Positions 1-9,316 are shown, numbered from the stretch's first letter. The stretch: DNA of 34,604 nt from an uncultured Opitutia bacterium (GCA_903820035.1 CAIJFT010000045.1:1-34604); one strand, 5' to 3'. Program-made: numbers and translations. The notes: generated by a model from the sequence alone, not told the origin.

Positions 1-2
1 AG

Positions 3-536
3 GGCCTGATCTACGTGCGCGTGCACCAGTTGCCGGCCGACTTGCCGGCCAATCCCGAGGGGCGGGCTCCCGCGTGCGTCGTAGATTTGCGTTACGTGGA
101 GGCCGACCCGGCGACGGCGACAGCTTTGGGTGCATGGTTGAAGTTCCGGGCCGGACCGCGCGCGCCGGTATTTGTGCTCGTGAACGGCAAGACGGCGCCG
201 GCGCTGCTCTTGACCCTGCGGGCGCATGACCCGCGAGCAGGCATTGTGCTGATCAGTGCGGCCGCCGGATTGGCGCGGCCGGATCTCACGGTCCCAGCGA
301 CGGCGGAGGCGGAGCGCAAGGCCTACGATGCCTTCGAGACCGGGACGGCGTTGACGACGCTGACCACGGACTATCCCGACAAGGTCCGGATTGACGAGGC
401 GAGCCTCAATCATGAGCGACCGGCCGAGGGGGAGCCCGACAACGGCGATGCGCCGCAACCCACTCAAGTTATCGATGCCGCGCTGCAGCGGGCGATCCAC
501 CTGCACCGGACCTTGGTCGCGTTGAAGCGACTCTAA
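3..536 (+). CDS. S41 peptidase-like protein, 3' part, probably catalytically inactive
   Basis: The reading frame is open from the window edge (codon phase begins at base 3), so the true start lies outside; an internal GTG at 15 is not convincing as a start. About 178 C-terminal residues are visible. The pattern of a strand ending in VVDLRYV, then FVLVNGKTAPALLL, then IVLISAAAG resembles the C-terminal protease core of S41 (CtpA/Tsp) proteins, where these segments are DLRxNxGG, vLvnxxTASASE and a glycine-rich strand holding the catalytic lysine. Here the serine position reads TAPAL and no GKG-type lysine follows, so peptidase activity is unlikely if the alignment is right. It lies just upstream of the phosphatase gene on the same strand. 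The family assignment is by eye and only moderately secure. Confidence 0.4.
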   Translation, partial: GLIYVRVHQLPADLPANPEGRAPACVVDLRYVEADPATATALGAWLKFRAGPRAPVFVLVNGKTAPALLLTLRAHDPRAGIVLISAAAGLARPDLTVPATAEAERKAYDAFETGTALTTLTTDYPDKVRIDEASLNHERPAEGEPDNGDAPQPTQVIDAALQRAIHLHRTLVALKRL

Positions 537-629
537 GCCGCAATGGCCTGGGGCCGTGAGCGAGCCGAAAACCCGGCTCCGACTGAATCCAGCTTTGCGT
601 TTGGAGAAAAATCCTTTCCCTTCACCTTC

Positions 630-1121
630 GTGTCCGCACTCGGCAACATCGTCACCGTCTGCACGGCGAACATCTGTCGCAGCCCCATGGCAGCCGCGCT
701 GCTCCAGCATGCCCTGGCGGCCCAGCCCGAGCCGCTGCGTTCGGTGCAGGTAATCTCTGCCGGCGTGGCGGCCCGCAATGGCGAGCTGGTTTCGGAAAAC
801 TCCGTGCTCGCGCTGAAGAAAGTCGGCCTTGATCTCGCCGGGCACCGCAGCCGTGCCCTGACGCAGCGGATGCTCGACGAGGCGTTGGCCGTGATCTGCA
901 TGACGGAGTCCCACCGGGCGATGATCGAGGTGCAGGCCGACCCGGTGCCGAAGCATCTGTATCTTTTTCGCGAGTTCCTGCCGGGCGCCGCCGACCGTGA
1001 GATTGGCGATCCTTACGGTGGGCCGATCCGGACTTACGAGGCGGCGCGCGACGAGATGGTTGAGTCAATCCCGGCGCTGGTCGCCCACCTGAAGACCCTC
1101 GTCGGGCCCAAGCGGGTTTAG
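630..1121 (+). CDS. Low-molecular-weight protein-tyrosine phosphatase
   Basis: This is a cytoplasmic phosphatase of the LMW-PTP fold, which removes phosphate from tyrosine (or, in relatives, arginine) residues. The P-loop signature C-x5-R-S appears as VCTANICRSPMA, and the general-acid loop appears near the C terminus as DPYGG. The GTG at 630 is chosen because it places the catalytic cysteine at residue 11 and gives 163 residues, both normal for the family, and a pyrimidine-rich leader precedes it. An in-frame ATG at 543 would add 29 residues with no family resemblance. The gene follows the S41-like gene and precedes glyA. In bacteria such enzymes often act on tyrosine kinases of polysaccharide export, but no such kinase is in the window, so the substrate is unknown. 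Confidence 0.85.
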   Translation: MSALGNIVTVCTANICRSPMAAALLQHALAAQPEPLRSVQVISAGVAARNGELVSENSVLALKKVGLDLAGHRSRALTQRMLDEALAVICMTESHRAMIEVQADPVPKHLYLFREFLPGAADREIGDPYGGPIRTYEAARDEMVESIPALVAHLKTLVGPKRV

Positions 1122-1220
1122 GTCTGCGGGTTTCGCGCCGCTCGTTTCGAGGCTTGCTGAGGGTGCCCGCCCGCAGTCTACGCTCGGGGTACAACTGTAA
1201 TCTCCAATCGACGTCACTCC

Positions 1221-2489
1221 ATGTCCATCGCCGCTGCTCCGCTCCGCACCCTCGACCCCGAAATTTTCGCCGCCATTTCCGCCGAACTCGGCCGTCAGCA
1301 AAGCCATATCGAGCTGATCGCGTCGGAGAATTTCACCTATCCTGCGGTGATGGAGGCCCAGGGCAGCGTCTTGACCAACAAGTACGCCGAGGGCTACCCC
1401 GCCAAGCGCTGGTACGGCGGCTGCGAGCACGTTGACAAGGTGGAGAACCTCGCGATCGAGCGGGCGAAAAAACTTTTCGGCGCCGAACACGCCAACGTGC
1501 AACCGCACTCAGGTTCACAGGCGAATTTCGCCGTTTACACCTCGGTGCTGCAACCCGGCGACAAGGTGCTCGGGATGAACCTGAGCCACGGCGGTCACCT
1601 GACCCACGGAAACCCGGCAAACTTCTCCGGCAAGCTGTATAATTTTTGCCAGTACGGCGTGCGCGAGGACAACGGCCTGATCGACTACGATGAACTCGCC
1701 GTCGTGGCCGCCCGGGAGAAGCCCAAGATGATCACCGTCGGCGCCAGCGCGTACTCCCGCGTGATCGACTTCGCCCGCATGGGTGAGATCGCCCGCAGCG
1801 TGGGCGCGTTGCTCTTTGCCGACATCGCCCACATCGCTGGCCTGGTGGCCTCGGGCATCCATCCGTCGCCGGTGCCGCACGCCGATTTTGTCACGACCAC
1901 GACCCACAAGACCCTGCGCGGTCCGCGCGGCGGCCTTATCTTGTGCCGGGCGGTGCACGCCAAGGCGATCGACTCGGCGATGTTCCCGGGCGGGCAGGGT
2001 GGCCCTTTGATGCACGTGATTGCGGCCAAGGCCGTGTGTTTCGGCGAGTGCCTCAAGCCGGATTTCCGCACGTACTCCGAGCAGGTGGTGAAGAACGCCC
2101 GCGCCCTCGCCGCGGCGATGACGCAGCGCGGTTACAAGATTGTGTCCGGTGGGACCGACAACCACCTCATGCTCGTCGACCTGCGGCCGAAGTTTCCCGA
2201 GCTTACCGCCAAGAAGGCGCAGGAGACCCTCGATCTGGCGCACATCACCTGCAACAAGAATACCGTGCCGTTCGAGACCCGCAGTCCCTTCCAGGCCTCC
2301 GGTATCCGCCTCGGTACGCCGGCGGTGACCAGCCGTGGTTTTGTGGAAGCGGATATGGCGGAAATCGCCGGTTGCATCGACAGCGTTCTGGCCGCCATCG
2401 GCACCCCCGGCGAAGCCGTCTCCCTCGAAGCGGTCAAGGGTCGGGTGGCCGCCGTCACGAGCCGGTATCCGTTGCCGTATTCGTTGTAA
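1221..2489 (+). CDS. glyA: Serine hydroxymethyltransferase
   Basis: GlyA is a PLP enzyme that converts serine and tetrahydrofolate to glycine and 5,10-methylene-tetrahydrofolate, the main one-carbon source. The 422-residue length is normal. Visible hallmarks are IELIASENF near the N terminus, [15 protein letters not shown] (substrate and PLP contacts), and the PLP-lysine segment [14 protein letters not shown] with Lys230 as the Schiff-base residue. The C-terminal folate-side segment [19 protein letters not shown] is also intact. The ATG at 1221 is preceded by a pyrimidine-rich leader and no purine-rich ribosome site. A TGTAAT hexamer at 1196-1201 could serve as a -10 element, but I see no matching -35. 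It is probably expressed with or just after the phosphatase gene. Confidence 0.97.
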   Translation: MSIAAAPLRTLDPEIFAAISAELGRQQSHIELIASENFTYPAVMEAQGSVLTNKYAEGYPAKRWYGGCEHVDKVENLAIERAKKLFGAEHANVQPHSGSQANFAVYTSVLQPGDKVLGMNLSHGGHLTHGNPANFSGKLYNFCQYGVREDNGLIDYDELAVVAAREKPKMITVGASAYSRVIDFARMGEIARSVGALLFADIAHIAGLVASGIHPSPVPHADFVTTTTHKTLRGPRGGLILCRAVHAKAIDSAMFPGGQGGPLMHVIAAKAVCFGECLKPDFRTYSEQVVKNARALAAAMTQRGYKIVSGGTDNHLMLVDLRPKFPELTAKKAQETLDLAHITCNKNTVPFETRSPFQASGIRLGTPAVTSRGFVEADMAEIAGCIDSVLAAIGTPGEAVSLEAVKGRVAAVTSRYPLPYSL

Positions 2490-2569
2490 CGGACGGAGGC
2501 GGCCGCCGCACCTTCCTGGTCCGGCGCGACGGGTGGGGAGCGGAGTAGAAACAATCGTTTGCGGTTGCG

Positions 2570-5230
2570 ATGACCGCCCGTACCTTACCGCGTTGCCGCA
2601 TGCCCGTAACTCGTCCGACTTCGCTATCCTCGCATCGCCTCTTGGCGGGGGCGTTTCTGATTACCGGGATCGTGGCGGCCGCTTTCCTCTACCGGCAGGG
2701 CGTCGCGCAGGAGTTCGCCGAGGCTGAGGCGGATTTCAGCAATCGTGCCCTGCATCGCCATGCGCTGAGCCGTGAGATTCTCGGTCATACTGAGGACGCC
2801 CTGTTCGGGCTCTCGGCGCTTTTTCAGTCCGGCGGAAAGGTGGAGTATCCGGATTTCGTGCGGGTGACGGGGGGCCTGCAGAGCAGGATTGAGGGCGTGC
2901 AGGCGGTCGAGTGGGTGCCGGCGATTTCCCAGGGCGAGCGCAACGCATTTGAGGCGTCGCTCCGGCTCGCGTATTCACCCCGGGATTTTTCGGTCACCGA
3001 GCTCGGGCCCGATGGTAAATTGCGCCGGGCCGCCGAGCGGCCGGTGTACTACCCGATCGCTTTTCTTCTGCCGGTCAAGGGCAACGAGGCGGCGCTCGGC
3101 TATGACTTGATGCTTGGGCCTACCCGCGACGTACTCGAGAGCGCCCGCTCGAGCCGGCAGATGCGCGTCACACCGCAGTTCCGCCTCGTGCAGGAAGCCT
3201 CGGATCAATTTGGCGCCGTGTTGATCTGGCCGGTGTCGCGCCCGGCCGCAGGAGCGACGGGCGAAGTCTTTGCTGGTTTTCTACAGTGCGTCTTCCGGAT
3301 CAGCGATCTGCTGGAGACGATGCGGAGTCGCGAGCCTGATACGTTTCTCGATATGCTGTTTATCGATGCATCCGAGTCGGAGCCGGCGCGGCGTACGCTT
3401 TATCACCGGCCGGCGGTGGGAGCGGCCTCGAACGGGGCGGCGCTGGAAGGGGAATTCCGGCGCGGGCTGCATCGGGAGTACAAGTTGCCCTTTGGCCAGC
3501 GCGACTGGCGCGTGCTTTTTCGGCCGTATTCCGGCTGGGTGGAGAGTCAGCGCAGCTCCGTGCCGCTGGCCCGTTCGGCGAGTATCCTGATGCTGGCAGG
3601 TCTGTTGGCGGGGCTCGCGGAAATTGCTGGCCGCCGCGCGGACTCGATCAGGCGGCAAGTGGCGAAACGCACGGCCGAGCTCGCGGAGAGCCGGCGGCAG
3701 ATGGCCCACATGCTGGAGGTACTGCCGGGGATGAGCTTTCGGTGCGCCTACGACGAACACCTGACGGTTCTTTTTGTCAGCGAAGGCGCGCTTGGGCTGA
3801 CCGGTTGGACCGCGGCCGAATTCCTTTCCGGCCGGGTGCATTTTCGCGACTGTATTCATCCCGATGATCTCCACCGGGTGCGGGAGATCACCCGCAGTGC
3901 TTTGCAGGACCGGCGGGCTTTCGAGGTCGAGTACCGGGTGCTGATGAAATCCGGAGCGGAGCGGTGGGTTTTGTCGCGAGGGAAGGGTGACACCGGTCCC
4001 GATAGCCAGGTGTTGGTGGAGGGGCTGGCGATCGACATTTCGGCGCAGAAAAACGCGGAGTCCGCCCGGCTTGCACTCGAGCGCAAGATGCTGGAGGGGC
4101 AGAAGCTGGAAAGCCTGGGTCTGTTGGCGGGAGGCCTCGCCCACGATTTCAACAACCTTCTCAGTGCAATTCTCGGCAGCGCCAGCATGGCGCGGATTTC
4201 ATTGCCGGAAAACGACCCGCTGGAATCACAACTGCGCACGATCGAGACGGCCTCGCTGCGGGCGGCGGAATTGTGCCGGCAAATGCTGGCCTACACGGGC
4301 AAGAGCCAGTTCGTCACCGAGGAGGCTAATTTATCGGCGCTCGTGGAAGACACCCTGCCGCTGTTGCAGGGCTCTTTGGGCCGGCAGGCCAATCTCCGTT
4401 TTCAGCTGGTGCGCGAGCTCTCGCCGGCCCGCGTAGACGCCACGCAAATCCGGCAAATCATCATCAACCTCGTGCTCAATGCCGCCGACGCGACGCGCGA
4501 GCGCGGCAGCGAAATTACCCTTTCCACCGGAATGATGGAGGCGGATCTCGCGCTGCTGGCCGGTTGCTCCGCGGGCGCGGGTTTGCCGCCGGGGCGGTAT
4601 GTTTACCTCGAGGTGGGAGACAACGGGGTCGGGATGAGTCCGGATGTGCTGGCCAAGATATTCGACCCCTTTTTCACGACCAAGCACTCTGCCCGCGGCC
4701 TAGGCCTCGCCGCCGTGCTAGGCATTGTGCGCGGTCACCGCGGCGCCATCTGGGTCCAGAGTGCGCCCTCGGCCGGCGCCCGCTTCCGGATTTTGCTCCC
4801 ACCCGCGCGCAAAGCCGCCGGCATGGTGCGGCCGTCGGAATTGACTAGCTTGCGGTTGCGGCACGAGCCCGTGCAGGTGCTGCTGGTCGAGGACGAGGAG
4901 CAGGTCCGCACCGTGACGCTCGAGATGATGAAGTTGTTCGGCTACACGGTTACGGCCGTGCCGGACGGCCATGCGGCGGTCGCCGCCTACCGCGAAAATC
5001 CCGGCCGATTCGACGTAGTCCTGCTGGATCTGATCATGCCCGGACTTTCCGGTGAGGAGACGCTCGCCACCCTGCGGATTCTTAATCCGGATGTCCGGGT
5101 ATTGCTTATGAGCGGTTACGGGGAAGCCGACCTACTGCGCCGGCTGGGCGGCGGGCCGACGCTGGGTTTTCTCGCCAAACCGTTCTCCCGCGAGACCCTA
5201 GAAAGCGGCCTGCGCCGTTTGGTGGGCTGA
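2570..5230 (+). CDS. Hybrid sensor histidine kinase: CHASE-PAS-HisKA-HATPase-REC
   Basis: This 886-residue membrane sensor kinase carries its own receiver. TM1 is at about residues 22-42. An extracytoplasmic CHASE-like sensor spans about 75-270 (the segment IEGVQAVEWVPAIS is typical), and TM2 is near 340-358. A PAS domain follows at about 385-495. The HisKA box LAGGLAHDFNNLLS has the phospho-acceptor His525. The ATPase domain shows the N box (NLVLNAADA), G1 (DNGVGM) and the GLGLA G2 box. The C-terminal receiver has VEDEE, phospho-acceptor Asp820 in LLDLIMPG and Lys in AKPFS. All catalytic residues are present. CHASE domains in other proteins bind small extracellular ligands; the ligand here is unknown. 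No partner regulator is adjacent, so phosphate must pass to a distant phosphotransfer protein. An ATG at 2600 is an alternative start. Confidence 0.93.
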   Translation: MTARTLPRCRMPVTRPTSLSSHRLLAGAFLITGIVAAAFLYRQGVAQEFAEAEADFSNRALHRHALSREILGHTEDALFGLSALFQSGGKVEYPDFVRVTGGLQSRIEGVQAVEWVPAISQGERNAFEASLRLAYSPRDFSVTELGPDGKLRRAAERPVYYPIAFLLPVKGNEAALGYDLMLGPTRDVLESARSSRQMRVTPQFRLVQEASDQFGAVLIWPVSRPAAGATGEVFAGFLQCVFRISDLLETMRSREPDTFLDMLFIDASESEPARRTLYHRPAVGAASNGAALEGEFRRGLHREYKLPFGQRDWRVLFRPYSGWVESQRSSVPLARSASILMLAGLLAGLAEIAGRRADSIRRQVAKRTAELAESRRQMAHMLEVLPGMSFRCAYDEHLTVLFVSEGALGLTGWTAAEFLSGRVHFRDCIHPDDLHRVREITRSALQDRRAFEVEYRVLMKSGAERWVLSRGKGDTGPDSQVLVEGLAIDISAQKNAESARLALERKMLEGQKLESLGLLAGGLAHDFNNLLSAILGSASMARISLPENDPLESQLRTIETASLRAAELCRQMLAYTGKSQFVTEEANLSALVEDTLPLLQGSLGRQANLRFQLVRELSPARVDATQIRQIIINLVLNAADATRERGSEITLSTGMMEADLALLAGCSAGAGLPPGRYVYLEVGDNGVGMSPDVLAKIFDPFFTTKHSARGLGLAAVLGIVRGHRGAIWVQSAPSAGARFRILLPPARKAAGMVRPSELTSLRLRHEPVQVLLVEDEEQVRTVTLEMMKLFGYTVTAVPDGHAAVAAYRENPGRFDVVLLDLIMPGLSGEETLATLRILNPDVRVLLMSGYGEADLLRRLGGGPTLGFLAKPFSRETLESGLRRLVG

Positions 5231-5300
5231 GCGCGAAATCCCGGCGCGGTTTGCGCCTTGGCGTCGCCGACGGAAATCCTTTTCGTCCCTTTCTTTTCCT

Positions 5301-6626
5301 GTGTCCAAAGCCCCCACGTCCTCCGATGCGCCGCGTCCCCTGTCCTTGGGGGTCATTTTTCTTACGCTCTATATTGACCTCATCGGATTCTCGATCGGCT
5401 TCCCGCTCGGACCTGACCTACTTGACCATTACCTGAAGCAGGAGGGTCGGGCCGGGATTCTGGGTTGGATCCTGGGGCAAACGGACCAGCTGGCGCACGG
5501 TCTTGGTATCGGCAATTATGCGCCGGTCCTGTTCGGCGGAATCGTGGCGTCGGTTTTTTCCATTTTGCAGTTTGTGTTCGCGCCGTTTTGGGGCGCCCTG
5601 AGCGACCGCCGTGGCCGTCGCGGCATCCTGCTGTTTACAGTCGCGGGCACGGGCGTGAGTTACCTGCTCTGGGCGCTGTCCGGATCGTTCTGGATGTTTT
5701 TGGTTTCCAGGGTGGTGAGTGGAGCCTTTAGCGGTAATCTTTCCGTCGCCACGGCGGCGGTGGCGGATGTGACCACGCGGGCTGAACGTTCGAAGGCGAT
5801 GGGTCTGGTCGGTGCGGCGTTCGGCCTTGGCTTGGTGACGGGTCCAATGCTCGGGGCGTTTGCCGTGCAGCTCAATCTCGCCGTGCGTTTCCCCGCGCTG
5901 GAACGATTCGGCGTCAATCCCTTCTCCGTTCCGGCGCTGTTGGCGTTGGTCTTGTGTCTTGTAAACTTGGTTTGGATCACGGCGAAATTCCGCGAAACGC
6001 TCTCGCCCGAGGCTCGGGCCGGGGCTCAGGAGCCGCGGTTGCGCAATCCGCTAATGGCTATCCTCGGCCTGGAGAACGCCGCCGTCCGTCGGGCCAACGT
6101 CGTCGCTTTTGTGTTCTCGGTGGCGTTTGTCGCAATGGAAGCGACCCTGACGTTTCTCGCGACGCAGCGTTTTCACTATACGGCGCGGGAGAACGGACTG
6201 CTCCTCGGCTTCCTCGGGCTCTGCGCGATTGTTACCCAAGGCTATGTTGTCCGGAAGATGCTCAAGGTCATGCCGGAGCTCAAGGTGCTCGGGCTTGGTC
6301 TCGCGGCATCAAGCATGGGCTTCGTGCTGATCGGATTCGCGTCCGTGCCGTGGCAGTTGTACGTTGGTGTCGCCGTGCTTGTATTTGGCTCGGGCTTGGT
6401 GAACCCGTCGACCACCGGGCTGATTTCACTCTATGCCAGCCCCGCGGAGCAGGGCAGGGTGCTCGGAATCTTTCGTTCGCTCGGATCCCTGGCCCGGGCC
6501 ATCACCCCGCTGCTCGCCGGGATCTTATTTTGGTCGGCTGGCTCCCTAAGCGTTTACCTCGCCGGCGCCGGATTGGTCGTCGTAGCCCTCGTGCTGAGCG
6601 GCAAGATGCCAAAGCCCGAACAATGA
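5301..6626 (+). CDS. MFS transporter, TetA/DHA1-like
   Basis: This 441-residue polytopic inner-membrane protein has about 12 hydrophobic segments. The MFS motif A is clear in the loop between TM2 and TM3 as GALSDRRGRRGILL, and a motif-C-like stretch GLGLVTGPMLGAF lies in TM5, which is characteristic of drug:H+ antiporters such as TetA. A long loop follows TM6 (around RETLSPEARAGAQEP). The GTG start at 5301 is supported by the N-terminal length and by a strongly pyrimidine-rich leader at 5286-5300. The stop overlaps the next gene's ATG (ATGA), so the two are translationally coupled. The substrate cannot be read from sequence; it could export a drug, sugar or metabolite. Confidence 0.9.
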   Translation: MSKAPTSSDAPRPLSLGVIFLTLYIDLIGFSIGFPLGPDLLDHYLKQEGRAGILGWILGQTDQLAHGLGIGNYAPVLFGGIVASVFSILQFVFAPFWGALSDRRGRRGILLFTVAGTGVSYLLWALSGSFWMFLVSRVVSGAFSGNLSVATAAVADVTTRAERSKAMGLVGAAFGLGLVTGPMLGAFAVQLNLAVRFPALERFGVNPFSVPALLALVLCLVNLVWITAKFRETLSPEARAGAQEPRLRNPLMAILGLENAAVRRANVVAFVFSVAFVAMEATLTFLATQRFHYTARENGLLLGFLGLCAIVTQGYVVRKMLKVMPELKVLGLGLAASSMGFVLIGFASVPWQLYVGVAVLVFGSGLVNPSTTGLISLYASPAEQGRVLGIFRSLGSLARAITPLLAGILFWSAGSLSVYLAGAGLVVVALVLSGKMPKPEQ

Positions 6627-7870
6627 GCGCGGTTCGCCCTCCCAGCTTCGAACCTCTCGCGCGTCCGGTGAATCGGGCGGAAGGGGCGCCGTCGAGGCGG
6701 TGGCTTGGATTGGCCTTCGTTCTTGCGTTGTTGGTCGGGTGCTCAACGGGTGCGCCGCGCTCGGTCAGCCCCCCACCTGGGCGCGCCACTCTCCCGGCTG
6801 CGGCGGTGGTGCTGCCGGCGCAAATCGTCGGCAACTTCTTCCTGATTGAGGGCAAGGCTGACCGCGCCGGAACGCCGCGCTTCCTCATCGACACGGGCTC
6901 CTCCGTTAACCTGTTCTCGCCGGGCATGGTTCGGCGTCTCCAAGGCCGCGAGGCGCCGACGTCGTCCCCCGGAGTGCGCGTGGCAGGCGCCGACGGTACG
7001 GTCTTGGAATTGCAGCGCGGGACTTTGCGCCGGCTCGATTTGGGCGAGGCGCGCTTCGATGAGATCGAGGTGTTGCTTTACGATTGTGCCGCGCTCTCGG
7101 CGCACCTGGGAGTTAAGGTCGACGGGGTGCTGGGTTTCCCGCTGTTCCGGGACATGATCCTAACCTTGGATTATCCCGGCGGTCGCTTGGTTTTGCAGCG
7201 GGGGCAGGAAGTGCCGCCGATGGTCGGGACGGTCATCCCGTTCGACGATGCGCGCAAAACCCCGCTGGTGACGGTGCGCCTTGGCGACCGCTCGCTCGTG
7301 GCGTTGATCGATTCGGGCAGTGATGCTTGGTTCAGCCTAAACCCGGTCGGCGTGGCGCCGGTCTACGTGGCCGGTCCGACCGTGGGGGCGACCGTGGGTA
7401 CAATCTCGGGGGATCACACGCAGAAGGTAGCGCGCTTGGCCGAGGATCTCACGCTGGGTGATCAGGTTTTTCAGCAACCGATCGTTGATTTGACTGATGA
7501 ACTTTCCTCCATCGGCGGGGCGATGTTGAGGCACTTTGTGGTGAGCTTCGACCAGCGGCGGGACCGGGTGATTTTTTCGCGCGGGGCGCAAGGGCCGATT
7601 GTGACGCCACCTTTGCGCAGCGCCGGAGTGAGCTTCAGCAAGACCCCGGCCTATTGGCGCGTCGCGGGGGTGGTGCCGCGATCCGGCGCCGAGGCCGCCG
7701 GCATCCAGCGTGGTGACTTGGTGACCCGCATCAACGGTGAGCCGGTGTCGCGGTGGGATTTCCGCCGTTACGAGAAGCTTATGGCCGCGTCAGCCGAGCT
7801 CACCTTCAGTTTGCTTAACGGTATCACGGAGGCCGAGAAACGCGTGCGTGTCTTCGATTTAATCCCTTGA
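6623..7870 (+). CDS. Retropepsin-like aspartyl protease lipoprotein with PDZ domain
   Basis: This predicted 415-residue lipoprotein has a basic N region and the hydrophobic stretch LGLAFVLALLVGC, giving a lipobox with Cys40. Two retropepsin-type aspartyl motifs follow: FLIDTGSSVNLF (Asp90) and ALIDSGSDAWFS (Asp230), each with a later hydrophobic-Gly segment (VDGVLGFPLF for the first). A PDZ-like domain occupies about residues 335-400 (WRVAGVVPRSGAEAAGI, then GDLVTRINGEPV). Two DTG/DSG lobes in one chain could form an intramolecular dimer active site as in pepsin. The ATG at 6623 overlaps the transporter stop by four bases, so the genes are coupled and may work together at the envelope. The protease assignment is by motif; activity and substrate are unknown. 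Confidence 0.82.
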   Translation: MSAVRPPSFEPLARPVNRAEGAPSRRWLGLAFVLALLVGCSTGAPRSVSPPPGRATLPAAAVVLPAQIVGNFFLIEGKADRAGTPRFLIDTGSSVNLFSPGMVRRLQGREAPTSSPGVRVAGADGTVLELQRGTLRRLDLGEARFDEIEVLLYDCAALSAHLGVKVDGVLGFPLFRDMILTLDYPGGRLVLQRGQEVPPMVGTVIPFDDARKTPLVTVRLGDRSLVALIDSGSDAWFSLNPVGVAPVYVAGPTVGATVGTISGDHTQKVARLAEDLTLGDQVFQQPIVDLTDELSSIGGAMLRHFVVSFDQRRDRVIFSRGAQGPIVTPPLRSAGVSFSKTPAYWRVAGVVPRSGAEAAGIQRGDLVTRINGEPVSRWDFRRYEKLMAASAELTFSLLNGITEAEKRVRVFDLIP

Positions 7871-7892
7871 GCGGGGGGCTCGGCCGCGCCGG

Positions 7893-9203
7893 TCAATCGA
7901 CCCCGCGGCGCAGGAGGAACGCCGCCCCGCCGTCGTGTCCGGTGGTCCACGGTCGGCTGATGACGCTCTTATCGAGTGCGAATGGCCCGCCGGCTTTGCT
8001 TGCGAGAAACGCGCGCACGACCTGCTCGTTTTCCTCGGCGTCGATACTGCAGGTGGAATACACGAGGCGTCCACCGGGCGAGACCATCCGGGCGGCCGAA
8101 TGTAATAAACTCAGCTGCTGTTGCGGGTGCTTCTTGAAGTCTCCGGCCTGCAACCGCCACTTGACGTCGACGCGGTGACGCATGACCCCCGTGTTGGAGC
8201 ACGGGACGTCGACGAGCACGGCGCTGTACTCTAAAGGTAAACGGTGCTCGCGCAGAACGACGGCTAGATTTTCGAGCGCGTCGGCCTGAACGAGCGCGGC
8301 TTCGACCCCGACTATGCGCGAGAGGTTTTCCTTGAGGCGGTCGATGCGGGGACCCGGCAAATCTACGGCGACCAGCCGGCCGGACTTCATCGTGTCGGCC
8401 AGCAAAAGACTCTTGCCGCCCGGTGCCGCACAGAGGTCCAGCACGGTTTCACCGGCTTGTGGTGCGAGTAGTTTAGCCGGCAGTTGGGTGGAGGGATCTT
8501 GTAGATAAAGTTTGCCGGCCTTGAGCAGCGGTTCGACCTCCGGCCAGTGGCCCGAGGTGACTTCGTAAGTCCCCTCCCAGGCGGTCGGCTTGAGGAAATC
8601 GGGTGGTGGCTCCGTCGAAACGTCGGCCCGCCAGCGGGCGTAGACGGTGGCGGGGCGTTGGTTCCACTCCAATAGCGCCCTCGTAGATTCGGGTCCGAAT
8701 TGCGCTAACCAGCTTCGCACGAGCCAAGCGGGGTGGGAGAAATATTCCCCGAGCTCGTCGGGACTGAGATTGAGCGTCGGCGCAGGCGTCGCCATCAGGG
8801 GCGCGAGTTTGCGTACAACCGCGTTGACCAGGCGGGCCTCGGCCGGACTCGCTAAAACCTTGGTCTGGTCTACCGCGTGATGGACGATTTTCGCCACTCG
8901 GCCAGAATCGTTGTCCGCAGTGGCCTCGATTAATTCAAATCCCGCGATGAAAAGTACGGCGCGGGTGGAAAAGCGGGGCGGATGCGAGATGAGTCGACCA
9001 AGGGCGGCGTCGATTCGTCCCGAATGGCGGATCACCCCGAGTACGAGGTGCTGGGTGCGGGCCCGCTCGCTGCCGGCGATTGTGCGCGGGAGTGCGTCCA
9101 GCAGGGCGTCGGCCCGCTCGCGCCGGTCAAGCCACCGTGCGATGAGGTTGGCGGCGTTGGTCCAGGCCGGGGAAGGCCGGACCGCCGATGCGGGCGCGCT
9201 CAT
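7893..9203 (-). CDS. rsmB: 16S rRNA m5C967 methyltransferase RsmB (Sun/Fmu)
   Basis: RsmB methylates a cytosine of 16S rRNA using S-adenosylmethionine. The 436-residue product has an N-terminal NusB-like helical domain (about 1-140) and a C-terminal NOL1/NOP2/Sun methyltransferase domain. The SAM motif reads VLDLCAAPGGKSLLL. The cysteine that assists release lies in VDVPCSNTGV, and the catalytic nucleophile lies in VYSTCSIDAEENE. The start is the ATG at 9203, because an AGGAGG sits four bases upstream; the frame stays open further upstream but those residues are not family-like. The gene converges with the lipoprotein gene (22 bases between stops) and diverges from the greA fusion. Confidence 0.93.
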   Translation of the reverse strand: MSAPASAVRPSPAWTNAANLIARWLDRRERADALLDALPRTIAGSERARTQHLVLGVIRHSGRIDAALGRLISHPPRFSTRAVLFIAGFELIEATADNDSGRVAKIVHHAVDQTKVLASPAEARLVNAVVRKLAPLMATPAPTLNLSPDELGEYFSHPAWLVRSWLAQFGPESTRALLEWNQRPATVYARWRADVSTEPPPDFLKPTAWEGTYEVTSGHWPEVEPLLKAGKLYLQDPSTQLPAKLLAPQAGETVLDLCAAPGGKSLLLADTMKSGRLVAVDLPGPRIDRLKENLSRIVGVEAALVQADALENLAVVLREHRLPLEYSAVLVDVPCSNTGVMRHRVDVKWRLQAGDFKKHPQQQLSLLHSAARMVSPGGRLVYSTCSIDAEENEQVVRAFLASKAGGPFALDKSVISRPWTTGHDGGAAFLLRRGVD

Positions 9204-9207
9204 AGAA

Positions 9208-9213
9208 CCTCCT
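9208..9213 (-). promoter_or_regulatory. Shine-Dalgarno site that fixes the rsmB start
   Basis: On the minus strand this reads AGGAGG and is followed by TTCT and the ATG at 9203. It is one of only two perfect ribosome-binding sites noticed beside a start in the window, and it decides the rsmB start over upstream in-frame codons. Confidence 0.8.
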
Positions 9214-9257
9214 GTCGGGTGGGTAGGAGGCGTTTGGTGATCAGATCGACACTCGGT

Positions 9258-9287
9258 TTGACAAGATAGAACATTGTCCGCTCTACT
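9258..9287 (+). promoter_or_regulatory. Candidate sigma-70 promoter for the greA fusion
   Basis: A perfect -35 hexamer TTGACA (9258-9263) is followed after 18 bases by TCTACT (9282-9287), a 4-of-6 match to the -10 consensus. Initiation would fall near 9294, about 23 bases before the ATG. It lies in the 113-base region between the divergent rsmB and greA genes. The -10 is weak, so this is a candidate only. Confidence 0.4.
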
Positions 9288-9316
9288 CTCCCGTTCAGGT
9301 CCTCCCACACGCAATC

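Noticed and set aside
630-1121. Arsenate reductase (LMW-PTP fold, ArsC type)
   Set aside because: The additional redox cysteines expected in ArsC are not seen, and the neighbouring ArsR fusion is 11 kb away and not linked.
5301-6626. Calling the MFS protein a tetracycline exporter
   Set aside because: The TetA-like motifs are shared by many drug and metabolite antiporters; no substrate-specific evidence and no TetR-type regulator nearby.
9204-9314. N-terminal extension of rsmB to 9314
   Set aside because: The AGGAGG at 9208-9213 sets the start at 9203, and the extra 37 residues do not resemble the NusB-like domain; the extension would also cover the greA promoter region.
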